Positions 11,016 through 23,007 of a stretch of DNA of 64,000 nucleotides are shown piece after piece. Source of the stretch: Polydrusus tereticollis (Eukaryota > Arthropoda > Insecta > Coleoptera > Curculionidae); assembly GCA_963920685.1 (NCBI GenBank), contig OY987331.1, positions 2,294,442 to 2,358,441 on the forward strand, read 5' to 3'. The stretch's first letter is position 1, and each line of letters starts with the position of its first letter. The notes under the pieces are model-generated. The model did no database searches, had not been told where the DNA came from, and was given only the letters and a program-made list of their open reading frames with translations. The position numbers and the translations under genes are program-made.

Positions 11016-11126
11016 TTTTCGACGAATGGAACTGTGACAACGCAACATGTTCACTATTGGAGTGATGTTAATCCTATGTTCAGAATCCTAACCCGATGTC
11101 AATATTTAAAAAAAGTGAATGTTTGG
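11016..11126 (+). pseudogene. Mariner-type transposase middle fragment, right arm
   Basis: Frame FSTNGTVTTQHVHYWSDVNP through KVNVW, about 37 codons without a stop. It fits the interval between the first and second catalytic residues of insect mariner-group transposases. The acidic residue that normally precedes it is missing. It shows that the palindrome arms carry ordinary genomic transposon debris. Confidence 0.6.
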
Positions 11127-11134
11127 TACGCTGA

Positions 11135-14100
11135 AGAAACGTATAAAGCTTTACGAAGACCGAAAATCTTTGGTTAAGTTACTGGGATATCCTACATCTT
11201 ATAATATTTTTGAATTTTGCATAAAGTAGTCATTATTTTTTAATAAGCGTATTATAAGTCTAAACCTAATAATTTCCGAGATATCAATTTTTGAAAACCA
11301 CTAACATTTGTATATAAACGCTAATGGTACAAATAAGATTCAGATAAATAACTTCTTGCCTGCCTGATAACACCGACATTTAGTTAATTATACAACATTT
11401 TTAAAATAATTATTGTTCTTTGATCAAACCAATATTCCACTAACACTTTGTAAACCGACAAAAATAGGCAAATTTTTCAATTTCGTATCGGGATTTTTGA
11501 TGAAAATAGCCCAACATTTTCGAGTAAACCTACCTAGAAATATAGAAGATATTTATTGCAAAATTAGTAGTTTACATGCTTGGTAAAGTGAATTAATCTA
11601 CCACTGTAATCGTTTCATTTTTAGCTAAATAGAGGTATTCTTTTTTAATCGTGAAAAAAATAGACGAAATCTCTAATTTTATTTCATACCTAACGAATTC
11701 AACAATCAATAATACGATCTCATTTTCGACTAAGATCAGCTGTTACTTTAGACAGAATATTCCTAATAACATAATATATTTAGTTATACAGCTTTTTAAA
11801 ATAATTATTGTTCTGTAACCGTAAATTATTTAATTATTTTCGTGTGATAAAGAGCTACTTTAAATTTTGTTTCTTAATCTTGTTCTATTGCGTATTAATC
11901 GTGTTAGCATCACAAATTACGGTCTGTGAAGCTGGTTTATAGGATCATTTAGTTCGATGGGGGACATATTTTATGATATCCCATATTTCGTCAATTATTT
12001 GGCAGGTAGGTTTGATGCTTCAATACGGAACTCCTCAAGATGACATCAAATATTTCTAAACAAGAAGCGTTCAAGTCTATGGAATCCCATGTAAAAATAG
12101 CTGGTATGTCTGTTGCCTTCCGTAGACATTAATGACATCTCGCATGTATGCTGAAGTGTATCGTTAATAGAAATCTTGAATATTCTAGTACCTACCTATA
12201 TCTTGCGTCATTATGTCAATGCTTACATTGATGTCGCCAGGTATCTTAAAATGATAGGTACATAATGTGCAAGCATTTGTGTAGAAAGCTATGTTTTTTA
12301 CAAAATTTTCTCTAGGCAACCAAATTGTAATAGGGTTTTCATAGTTCCAGTATATGTCTGGCTGCTTTAGCCTAAATAAATTGAAGTGTATTTGTAAGCA
12401 AATTAATCCTTAAAATTTATTATATCGTCTGATATAGACACTGTTTCAACTACGCGTTTTGGTAAAAAATAATTGGAAAGTAAAATTACTAAAGCACTAA
12501 CAATGAATGGGGCGTGGATAAACTAGTAGATCTAAGCCCCAAAAATATACGCCTCTTATGATAAATGTTAAAAAATTGTACCGTTGCCAACGTCAAATTA
12601 TAAATCAGGATTTGGCAAACAGGACTCAACCCTCTCATTAATGGTTGATCTTCGGTATACCGAGTTTTATAAGTATTTTTAACACTCATCTGGAAATAAA
12701 TGGATGCAAAAACCTCCTTTTTCCATTTTTTCAAGCCATTAAACAACAAAATTGTCATTTTTTTGAAGAAACCTTGCATACATAGGTATTAGCGAGCGAA
12801 TTTCGACTATTGTAGATATTTAATATTAGAAAATCAATATAGAGGTAAATCGAAAAGTGTATTTTTACGGCGGCTTAAGAGGTAGTTTATGGTGATGTAC
12901 ATATTAGAGTTCATTTTAAAATGAACGATAATCTCCTAAACACAGACTTTTGACAATAGAACGAAATAAAAATATAGTTTGATGTGATAAGGCTATGCAG
13001 CTGCTCTTTATGGAATTTCATGTGAGCCTAGACTTAATAGATTTTTGTTATTTTTTTTTTATCAGTAAAGTCATCCTATAGATATTGTTTGTTAATCCAT
13101 TAAAATAGACAAAATCTTTGAATTTGTATATGATTATCCGCTGAAATACCCTTAATCTGCAGGGTACCTAACTCTACGGAGATATTTATTGCAAAGGGCG
13201 GCTTTTTCAGTTTTGAAAGTATTCAACATTTGCGAAATTCATCTAAATATATACTACGCTATACTTTAATCAAACTCACAATAGAGGGAAAGCGACAGAC
13301 GAGTTTTAAACTAAAGTGGCTTAAAGGATAATTTGTGTTGTAAATATTAGAGTTCATTTTAAAAGAAACTATAATCTCGTGACCGACAAAAAAAAAGAAT
13401 CCATTTCGATACATCATTTCCCCTATTTTAACGTTAAAATAGTAAATTATGTTATAAGCTCGAAAAATGTAGTATTTCAGACGTAATGCGGTCGCTAAGC
13501 TAAATAGCCCGAAAAACATTTTTCGTCCATATGTCATAAGTTATTTTTTATTCGATCTTGTTTTTAATGCGATTGAGAGTTGTAAAATAATGTAGAAATG
13601 AAGTGAACCTATACATTTCATCTTGCACGCTAATTTTTTGGTCTTAATGTTTGTTAGTTAACGATGAAATCTGTAATAGCGTCCGAAAAAAAAATTTTTT
13701 TTTTGACTAACATAAAAAGTGTTGTCTAGCTAGCAGGGCAATAATCAATAGTTTATTGAGAAGGTTAGCTCTTCGTCTAAATATCTAATCTATAAATCGT
13801 CATTTTTTCCGACACAATCGGTTAAAAAGCATACAATTGTATGTGAACGTTTGTACAAAAACCATCGTGTTAAATCAGTTCTTATACCTGACTGACAACG
13901 CCGATCTTTAGCTGTTTTTTTACTTTGTAAAATAAAAAGATTAGTTCTTACTATCAAAGAAATTAAATATGCAAGAGAAATAGGTCGAAAAGATTAATAA
14001 TAATTTATTTATTCCTAAGTTATAAATCTTAACTACATCACTTTCTAAACCAAGAAAATAGATAATCTTCCTGCATTATTCCGTACTTAGATTTATTTTT

Positions 14101-14955
14101 CATGAAAATAGTCGAATCTATGATTTTCGTTCAAATCCATAAGGGACGCTTGTTTTGTATAGATGATTTATGATCTTATTTTCAACTAAAATACTAGTAT
14201 AAAAAAGTATTTCTTCCGATAAACGTGGAAGGAATAGACATTTAAACAGTTAGCCATAACATACGCATACTGACTTGCATTATTTTCATGGATTGAATGG
14301 CTACATCTTTGTGTGTGAAGTGAATTTCTTTTTAAAAAATTACAATGCGCTCAATTATGAATTTTCTAACATAACTTTTATGGATAGTGGAGTCGGATAT
14401 TGGAAGAAAATATTATCATAACGACAACTCGATTATTGATATAATTATTATGGTTTCACAGAAGTTTCTACAGAGTCAGCCATGCTGTAGCAGAGACTGT
14501 TGTAGGTCGTATTTTTTAAAAAACCTAACATTACCTTTACTTTATATTGATAGACATATTCTATTAGAACATTTTTCTAAAATTTAGAGCCTTTGGAAAT
14601 GTGATAATGCTATGAGCATCAAATATATTCAAAATATCAAAAATCCTTTGGTAGTTAGTTATTGCGGTATATTTTAATAGAGGCATAATTTATACTGTAC
14701 TCCTAAATTTACGGCATATCACTTTGTTTATGTTATTATATTCACAGAGACTATTAATCTAACCAACTTTTATTTACGAAAAATTAAAAACTGAAATACT
14801 CTATTTTATTGCCGATTGTTCGCAAAGACACTTGGAGTTGTTTTTTTCTTTTATTTTTTCTTTTCTGTTTTCTTTTTCGGTTCTTAAGAAATGCTAAAGA
14901 ATCTGTACAAAACAAGTCACGAATTAACTAAATAGCCACCATTTCACTAAATACT
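11135..14955. other. AT-rich arm interior, right arm
   Basis: Reverse complement of 2726-6550. It holds the right-hand partners of the five arm substitutions (12872, 13499, 13553, 13601, 13914). No gene recognised. Confidence 0.6.
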
Positions 14956-14957
14956 TA

Positions 14958-15768
14958 ACACTCAGTATACAATTTTCAGAAATGTCATGATTAAGAACGG
15001 TTCTAGTCATTTTATACAAGATTTCACATGATTTAACAAATTTAAAACATTTTTTTTAATTTTTACTAAATTCTAAACACTCAGTATACACTTTTAAGAA
15101 AATAGGACGATTTGCGACTGTTTTAGTCATTTTTTACAAAGTTTCACAGGGCTTAATAACGTTAAAACATTTTTTTTAATTTTTTACTAAATTCTAAACA
15201 CTCAGTATACAATTTTCAGAAATGCCATGATTAAGAACGGTTCTGGTCATTTTATACAAGATTTCACATGATTTAACAAATTTAAAACATTTTTTTTTAA
15301 TTTTTACTAAATTCTAAACACTCAGTATACACTTTTAAGAAAATAGGACGATTTGCGACTGTTTTAGTCATTTTTTACAAAGTTTCACAGGGCTTAATAA
15401 CGTTAAAACATTTTTTTTAATTTTTTACTAAATTCTAAACACTCAGTATACAATTTTCAGAAATGCCATGATTAAGAACGGTTCTAGTCATTTTATACAA
15501 GATTTCACATGATTTAACAAATTTAAAACATTTTTTTTAATTTTTACTAAATTCTAAACACTCAGTATACACTTTTAAGAAAATAGGACGATTTGCGACT
15601 GTTTTAGTCATTTTTTACAAAGTTTCACAGGGCTTAATAACGTTAAAACATTTTTTTTAATTTTTTACTAAATTCTAAACACTCAGTATATCATTTTCAG
15701 AAAATAATACAATTCTGTACAGTTTTACAAATTTTCACAGGTCTTAATAACATTAAAATATTTTTTTT
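14958..15768 (-). repeat. 120-bp tandem repeats in alternating dimers, right arm
   Basis: Mirror of the array at 1915-2725, with the same number of monomers and even the same length of A-run inside each one that I compared (for example the nine-base run near 2391 and its partner near 15291). Confidence 0.93.
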
Positions 15769-16074
15769 CTAATTATAATTGCTATTTTCATCTTTTTTAT
15801 TCCTTAATTATCTAACATAATGTATACAATTTCAAGAAATAGTAGATTTTTAATCCATGTACAAAATTCAAGAATCTAAAATACAATTAAATGTAGGCTT
15901 TTTTTAATTGGCATCTCAGGCAAATTATTTCCCCCAAAATTATCTAAAAAAGATATACCAAAAACATTCTAAAGCGGTTTTTTACCTCTATAAGCATGCA
16001 GGCCGATCCGACCCTTGTCGGTTTTATTACCCGCATAAATTAACACAGTAGAGAGATATTGACAGAGCCGCCTC

Positions 16075-16868
16075 ACGAAAGCACCCGGGTTAGCTCATAA
16101 ACAGCACCACCGAACCACCCGGGTTAGATCATAAAACGCACCACCGAACCACTTGGGTTAGATCATAAAACGCACCACCAGCACCACTGGTCTCGTAAAA
16201 CAGCACCACCAGCACCACTGGTCTCGTAAAACAGCACCACCAGCACCACTGGTCTCGTAAAACAGCACCACCGAACCACCCGGGTTAGGTCATAAAACGC
16301 ACCACCGAACCGCCCGGGTTAGATCATAAAACGCACCACCAGCACCACTGGTCTCGTAAAACAGCACCACCAGCACCACTGGTCTCGTAAAACAGCACCA
16401 CCAGCACCACTGGTCTCGTAAAACAGCACCACCGAACCACCCGGGTTAGGTCATAAAACGCACCACCGAACCGCCCGGGTTAGATCATAAAACGCACCAC
16501 CGAACCACCCGGGTTAGATCATAAAACGCACCACCGAACCACTTGGGTTAGATCGTAAAACGCACCACCTGCACCACCTGGGTTAGTTGCACCACCAGCA
16601 CCACCAGCACCACCTGATCCACCAGCACCACTGGTCTCGTAAAACAGCACCACCAGCACCACTGGTCTCGTAAAACAGCACCACCGAACCACCCGGGTTA
16701 GGTCATAAAACGCACCACCGAACCACCCGGGTTAGGTCATAAAACGCACCACCGAACCACCCGGGTTAGATCATAAAACGCACCACCGAACCACCCGGGT
16801 TAGATCATAAAACGCACCACCGAACCACCCGGGTTAGTTGCACCACCAGCACCACCAGCACCACCTGG
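16075..16868 (-). repeat. GGTGGTGCT-rich minisatellite, right arm
   Basis: Mirror of 826-1610 with the same order of 31-bp and 34-bp units. It has one extra 9-bp GGTGGTGCT step (around 16588-16612), which shifts the arm pairing from a sum of 17683 to 17692. Confidence 0.95.
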
Positions 16869-16894
16869 TCTCGCTCTGTCCGTTTTCCTCTACT

Positions 16895-18729
16895 TCAGAT
16901 TTCAAACTTTTGCTCAATATAGTAACATTATAAAAAACTTTGAACATGTAAAAACTACTGTCACAGAGCTTTTTGATGTTTTAAGAAACTTTGTCATCAC
17001 TGAACCAAAAATTCTCAATTGGGAAAAATACTCTATACCACTGTAATCAAAGTGAGTCGAAATGTTCAATCGATTCACTAATCATAATACCTATTCCCTG
17101 GAACACTTTTGAGATATTAGTGGAATATATTGAAATACTAAAATCATTATTAATTGTTAAAACTAATTTTGTGATGCATTGAATTTCATAACATGCTTAA
17201 AAAATGAACAATTCTGAAAAAAACTCACTTCCAAGACAAATATTCTTTTACCCTAAATTATGTTTGTCTTAAAATTATGGATTTTTTATTTTTGTTCTGG
17301 TTTTGTTTGAGGCATAAGTAGATTTATCATAGAATTGGTGCATAAGAAACTGGGTCTATATGCACTAAAAAAATCTTATTTCCCTCAAAATCAATAAATA
17401 TTTAGAGTGGTTCGTTTTTAATTGAAAACGCTGTATATTATATATATTTTAAAGAGAAGACCGCAAAAATGTTCAGTGAGGAAAATAAAATTGTTCTTGT
17501 GCGACTTAAAACGCTTAATTAATTTATTGTTAATTGTGGCAATACAGCCTTGTTTCGTCAAGTGAATTATATTGCAGGCAATATATTTTCAAAACCAAAA
17601 ACAAAAATTGAATTGATTCAATAAAATTATTTACTTGCCGAATATTTTCTTAGTTAAATCTAAATTTTATTGGGTAAATTAATTTTTGCCAATTTAGTTT
17701 TTGCCGGATTTTTATTTATTAAGGCTTTACTGTACGAATAAAATATTAGTTCCTTCAAATATTAGCTGCAAAAATAATATTATTCACGCTTTCAACTTAT
17801 GTACTTTTTTTTAAACTTGTGTGGTTTTGTTTTGAGTTTTTGACAATATTAAATATTTTAATCAGAACGGACAAAAAAAAAATCACTCGTTCCAAAAATC
17901 GTATAAAAAAAGCTATGTTCCATTTAAAAAACACCTTATCCATAGCGTAACCCTTTTGTTTCTGGCTAAAATAAGTTTTTGGTTTCATTTTTGAATTCTG
18001 CAGGAAAAAGTACATCGATTGGCTATTTTGGATTTTTCTTTAAATATAAGGAAGCTCAAAAATGAGCCCCTGTTCAGTCCTCGTTGGAAGACCCTGTACA
18101 TTGTGAACGAATATTATGAGTGTGTTTGTTGCTACACAAATTAAATTTACATTCAATAAATTCATAATTTCCAACAAAATGATATCAAACCCGTTACGAA
18201 TATTACTGAAAACATAGGTAATGATAATCGTCTGTGACGCTTAAAGAATAAAAAAAAATAGGGAGAGAAAGAGAGAAAGACACGCGAGGATGGCAGAAGT
18301 TACTTAACCTGCGACCTCTCGTCATCTCTTCGAACACAACAGATAGCTCTAGGGCCGGAAAATTGCTACATAAAAATATCCCTCAAGAACCGGCAGATCA
18401 AGCAGTGCCGTAGATATATTTTGAACAAGCAAATTTTAATTTGAAATTAGCTAATAAGAACGTTATTCAAGATTCGCATCAATATGAATTAGGATACAAT
18501 TTGATTTTAAAAACCCGCGTCAACTTAGGTTAGTTTTGCTCAAAACAGAGGAGGTCGTCGAAATGATGCTTATACTACGATTGTCGATCGATTCATGAAA
18601 TCACGTCATACATTATCGTCATAACCATTTCTTTATAATAATCACTAATCTAATATAATTCTAATTTACTCTCGCTCCGCTCCCGTAGCGCATTTTGTTT
18701 GTTTTGGGATTAAGTCAAAAACCTACGCC
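16895..18729. other. AT-rich non-coding stretch right of the palindrome
   Basis: No gene recognised. Short frames at 16991-17182 and 17797-18015 look random. A purine-rich patch (GGGAGAGAAAGAGAGAAAGA) lies at about 18260-18280. The palindrome flank here does not continue the LINE fragment seen on its left. Confidence 0.55.
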
Positions 18730-19860
18730 ACTGTGTTAATTTTCTTACCAACCAACCCTCATCCCGCTATCTGCCGGCAATATTGCCTTATGGAGGGCTC
18801 AATGTATTCATCGCAGACGAAATGGATTGATAACTTTTGTTTTCAACGCCAACTTTTACGACGACAAAAGGACGTAAAATTGACAAAAAAGCAAGAAATA
18901 TCACGAATGCGAAAAGGTTTCCTAAAGATTCCACTTTTTTGACGGATATTTACTAAAAGGTTTCGGCTAGATAGGCACTTTTTATGTATTTGGCATGAAA
19001 TCTTGTTCTTTTTTCTGGCACATCAGTTTTTTTTTTACAGCCATAGAAAGATCAGAAGTGGGATGGCGAGAAGCCAGTATATATTAAAATTATTCGTGAC
19101 ATTTGTATGAAAAGTTTTCCTAAAAATATAACGCACTTTGTGCTAAAAACAAAACCAGATATTCTTTCGTTAAATCCGATATCTAAAGGGATCTGCGGTA
19201 ACATTATAGAGGGTGTAGAGCCGGTAAAAGCGCAGGCAGGGTGTGAGGGCGGCAGCACACAGCCTCATACAGTATTCAACACGGAGAGATATCCCGCATT
19301 AATGCGAAGGTCCAGCGGAATCCCAAACCTAGAGAATATGTATTAGACTGCAAGCAATGAGGTGCAAGAGAAAGAAAAGTTTAAAACGCTATTTTTGTTT
19401 CAAATTATAGTAAAATATATTTTTTTTTTGAAAATCATTTATTGAATACAACTTCTCAAATTACAAAATAGCATACACTATTATTCCTCTACACAGTGTT
19501 TGAAATACTGGTATTAAGGAAAAATGCTTAAACAATAAATTAACAACAGCCTGTTCTTGTAAATGCTCTGATGCAAATCTAGCCAAATTGAAGGTCCTAA
19601 GTTGTATTTATATAATTTTTCAGTTGCTTAACAAACCCTTTGCATTTTCTAATAGATTTTTAATATTATCCGGTGACCTATCATACTCTTTAGATGCCAC
19701 ATAAATAGGATTATAAATATAATCCTTTATTACTTCTTATATTATTTTGAAATATATTACCACGTGATCTGGTGTTGTGCGTATGGATACACAATATTAA
19801 CATTTGACTTTTGAGTTGTGTTAGTTATTCGGTAGATTAGCTTACACTACTCAAATCTCA
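18730..19860. other. Mixed-composition stretch, two short unrecognised frames
   Basis: Frames at 18733-18942 and 19107-19346 (plus) are slightly more GC-rich than their surroundings, and the second is preceded at about 19040 by a pyrimidine run and CAG. I do not recognise either product and see no conserved motif. They could be decayed element DNA. Confidence 0.3.
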
Positions 19861-21258
19861 CTATCTTACCCAACTCCCCATATAGATCAACAGTATTAAT
19901 TGTAATACTTGCATTGAATTAAAATTCAAAACTCCACATGTCTCCCAGATAGAAATCAAGTATTTAAAGTGAGACAGATAGAAAGCATTGCAAACATTAA
20001 TATTGTTCCTATATGATAGATAATGTCTGTTTTTATGTAAGGCACTCATCATCGGCAATAACTTATCGGATAAATGATTTATATGTTTCGTCCATTTAAG
20101 TTCATTGTCTATAATAAATCCTAAATATTTAATTTTTAAAATATTTTTGATTTGTCTATTATTTATTTTTATATTTGGTGTTTCAATAATCTTATTTTTT
20201 TTTAGCTTAAAAAGCATAAATTTAGTTTTGCCTATATTGATTTTTAGTTTATTATTCAGGAGCCAATTTGCATACCTTTTAAGATCTGGATTTATAACAT
20301 TCTTTATCTCATTCGTAATTTCAAAACAACATACCAACACCGCATCATCTGCAAAAGTATAATACTGTGCCACTTGCCCTGCATTCTTTAGACTCAGCCC
20401 AAGGACCAAGGACAGAGCTCTGTGGTACACCGCAATCACTTGTTTCAATTTGACTTATGTTCGAATTTAATTTTACATACTGTTTCCTATCAGATATATA
20501 TGATTTAATAATGTTATTGTCCCTAAAACGCATTTTATTTAATTCATATAACAATATATTTACACTAACTAGATCGAAGGCATTTTGTAAATCTATAAAT
20601 ATTGCAACAACTATTTTCCCTGTATCTACTTTTAGTGAGATTTGAAATAAAGCAATTAAGTAAGTAAGTAAGTGGAATATATTTATTAATAAAAGACGTC
20701 ATTAAAATCTTTATTACAGTATCCAAAATCTTCGCAAATGGACTTACTATACTAATGGCACGATAAATACTCATAAAAGTTTTAGATCCAAATACAGAAC
20801 TTACTTTATTTACTTTTAATTCTTGGGGAAAATTACCGGTTTAAAGACACTTATTGACTAGTTTGGTCAGAATTACAATGAGATCATTTTTTAGATAAGT
20901 ATATCATGAATATAATAATCTGATCATGACCAGCAGATGATTTTTTCAAATCTAGTATAATTCCAGTAATCTCCTGTTCGCTACATAAACCCAAAAATGA
21001 TGTTTTTCCACAGTGAATTTCATTGGTTCTAAGGTTTCCACGAGCCCTAGTTCCTAAATTATCTATCTCAATATTTAGTTCTTCTATAATATTTTTACCA
21101 ACGGTGCAAAAGTGTTTGTTAAGTTCATTGGTTATTTCTAGCTGATTCACTATTGCCCTATCGTTTACCATTGATAATTTCAATATTTGTAGAATTTTTT
21201 TTTTTACTAGGCCGTTCATGAAGCGCCACTGTTTTTTAGAGTCAGTTCCGCATACCAT
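19861..21258 (-). pseudogene. Non-LTR retrotransposon ORF2 (pre-RT plus reverse transcriptase), decayed
   Basis: Read on the minus strand from 21258. Seen in order: a pre-RT block with SKKQWRFMNGLV and an ITNELNKHFCTVGKNI segment, as in jockey-type LINEs (20884-21258); an RT finger remnant near 20565-20774; GVPQSSVLGP at about 20400-20430; the catalytic box as FADD near 20350; then KYLGFIIDNELKWTKHI near 20100 (RT thumb start). At least three frame breaks separate these. Endonuclease and 3' end are missing. The jockey clade is the best guess; an intact relative would have roughly 900 residues. Confidence 0.85.
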
Positions 21259-21261
21259 TTA

Positions 21262-21520
21262 TTTCATACCTTAATCCAAACCAAAATCTCTGAAATTGTC
21301 CTGGATTCGAATAAATTTCTTGATATTCATTTGTGGTAAATCTGGATACATTTCATTACATTTTCTACACCATTCCATTGTACCACCAACTTAAAATCAC
21401 AAACGAAAGAATGCCACTTCTTTTAAATAAATGGTTGCCATGGAGCCTAACAAGAAATTTATTCAAATAAAACACAGGCAATCTACCTCCACAAAATATA
21501 CTTAAAGTTATCGCTTCATT
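21262..21520. other. Sequence between the LINE and the ribozyme-like motif
   Basis: No gene seen. On the minus strand a short open segment (WCRKCNEMYPDLPQ-like) lies between about 21270 and 21400, possibly further LINE remains. Confidence 0.3.
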
Positions 21521-21531
21521 GTTCTCAACAT

Positions 21532-21561
21532 GTTTCGAACATATATATGTTCATCATCAGG
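21532..21561 (-). ncRNA. Hammerhead-ribozyme-like core motif
   Basis: On the minus strand the bases read CTGATGA, one T, GAACATATATATGTTC (a self-complementary stem II), then GAAAC. This is the order CUGAUGA - stem II - GAAA of the hammerhead catalytic core. Downstream on that strand, CATGTT and AACAATG can pair with one bulge as a stem III candidate. I could not find an unambiguous cleavage triplet or a strong stem I, so self-cleavage is unproven. Motifs of this kind sit in the terminal repeats of Penelope-like elements and in retrozymes of animals. No Penelope RT is recognisable beside it. Confidence 0.5.
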
Positions 21562-21569
21562 GTATAGAG

Positions 21570-23007
21570 TGATCGACCAGAATAGTTTTAAGTTAAAATG
21601 TAGAAGTTTATGCTGAATTGTGACCAGTGCCAGTGGTCCGAACTGTTAAGTAGTCAGAAATGTAAAGCCATGCTTAATTAAGACCAGTTTTAAGAAAAGG
21701 GGTGAAAATTGTTGAAAGGCCTTTGTATTATAATATTGATGCGAAATAAAAGTAAATGATAAAGGAGAAGTTTAAATTTTGTTACAGTATAGTTGATCAA
21801 AGTGGTATAAAATTGGGACTGAATTAATGCTGTGAAATGAATGCAGAAAGTGGAAGAGTTGACATTGTTGTTATTAGTAATTCAGAGAATTAATTAATTA
21901 TCACAATCTCACAAACTATGACATGCATTTTTTAAAAACTTTTTCGATGTTGAATTTGCCTAAGGCGTAAAGAATATATAGGAGTTTTATGAAATATCCC
22001 TGTGCCTTTAACACCCTAAAATCGTTACTGTTTAAAAAAGAAACCCTTCCGAAATCTTTATATCGTAGCTCGTTGCTCTCCGGACTCACCGGCCAAATTT
22101 AGCCCATAACTCAGGAATAAATTCGTATAATATTGGGCGAATATCTCCCCGAAATGACTTTTACGAACAAGTAATGTTCGCTCGTTTATTTTCATAAAAC
22201 TGTAAATCCTGAAGTGTATTGCCGGCTTTAGTTGTATGGGATAACAGGAATATAATATTATAAAATGTTTCCTTTAATAAAAAATGTCTTAATAAGTTGG
22301 GTGGGTTTGTAGCATCCTGTAAATTGCTTGAATGAATAATAAAAAAAGTCTATAGGCATCGACTTGTCCTTATTTAATTATTTTTGATTTTACACACACA
22401 CACACAAACACAAATAAATAGTATTTTTTTTGTAGAATTAATTTCGATTAAATCAGGATTTAATTTTCCGAAATCTTTAATTTACCTCCTCCGTAAAAGA
22501 GTAAACAAAAACGACAAAAACCAAGAAAATAAAAGCAATATACGTAACGAGAAACGTCGAATAAAAGCTTTCGGTATCCTTTGTACTTTGACGCCAAAAA
22601 TTCAGGATATTTAGTCCTTTTAATTTCTTTGGTCCAGCGATTTCGGATTCCTGCTTCAAGGGAGCTGCTAGGTGAGTGTGAAACATCCAACTAATGAGTA
22701 TTTTTCAATTTGTTCGATTGAAGCCGAGGAGCTTTTCTTTTGACTTTCTTTCGGCATGTTATCGTCATTGTAGATGGGGATTGACAGGGGCGTCCGCGAA
22801 TTTTTTATTGCGGAAACAACTTTTAGTAATACAAGACAATAATTAGCCGGGAATTTCTATAAATATCTCGAGAGGACATATTCCTGATCCGAAACCAAGA
22901 CAAAAAATATATATGGATATGGACCTACATTCGCAAGCCCAAAAAGTGACTTTTCATTCAATTAAGTTTCAAATGCATGTTGACTTGAAGACAGAAAATT
23001 ACATTTG
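21570..23007. other. Non-coding stretch with a short CA repeat
   Basis: No gene recognised. A short (CA)n run is at about 22392-22413. The frame at 22384-22614 and its antisense partners have no family resemblance. Confidence 0.45.

Larger units (their letters stand above)
798..16894. repeat. Giant spacer-less palindrome (inverted duplication), about 16.1 kb
   Basis: The left arm 798-8841 is the reverse complement of the right arm 8842-16894. Interior positions x and y pair with x+y=17683; outside a 9-bp indel the sum is 17692. The axis lies between 8841 and 8842, so there is no loop. I found only five substitutions (3769/13914, 4082/13601, 4130/13553, 4184/13499, 4811/12872), the 9-bp indel near 1085 versus 16600, and a mismatch patch at 817-824. 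Each arm ends in the same 19 bases beginning AGTAGAGGAAAACGGACAG. The two flanks are unrelated. It may be a true inverted duplication, a head-to-head element dimer or a fold-back assembly; see findings. Confidence 0.97.

Noticed and set aside
826..16868. CRISPR-like array because of regular repeats
   Set aside because: Units are directly adjacent without unique spacers, and no cas-like genes are present; the context is eukaryotic.
798..16894. Polinton/Maverick-type element because of length and inverted ends
   Set aside because: No protein-primed polymerase, integrase, ATPase or capsid-like ORF in the arms. The inverted part is the whole element, not just the ends.
19107..19346. 79-codon frame with an acceptor-like sequence upstream
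   Set aside because: No family resemblance. The antisense strand is equally open and I found no splice donor of quality.
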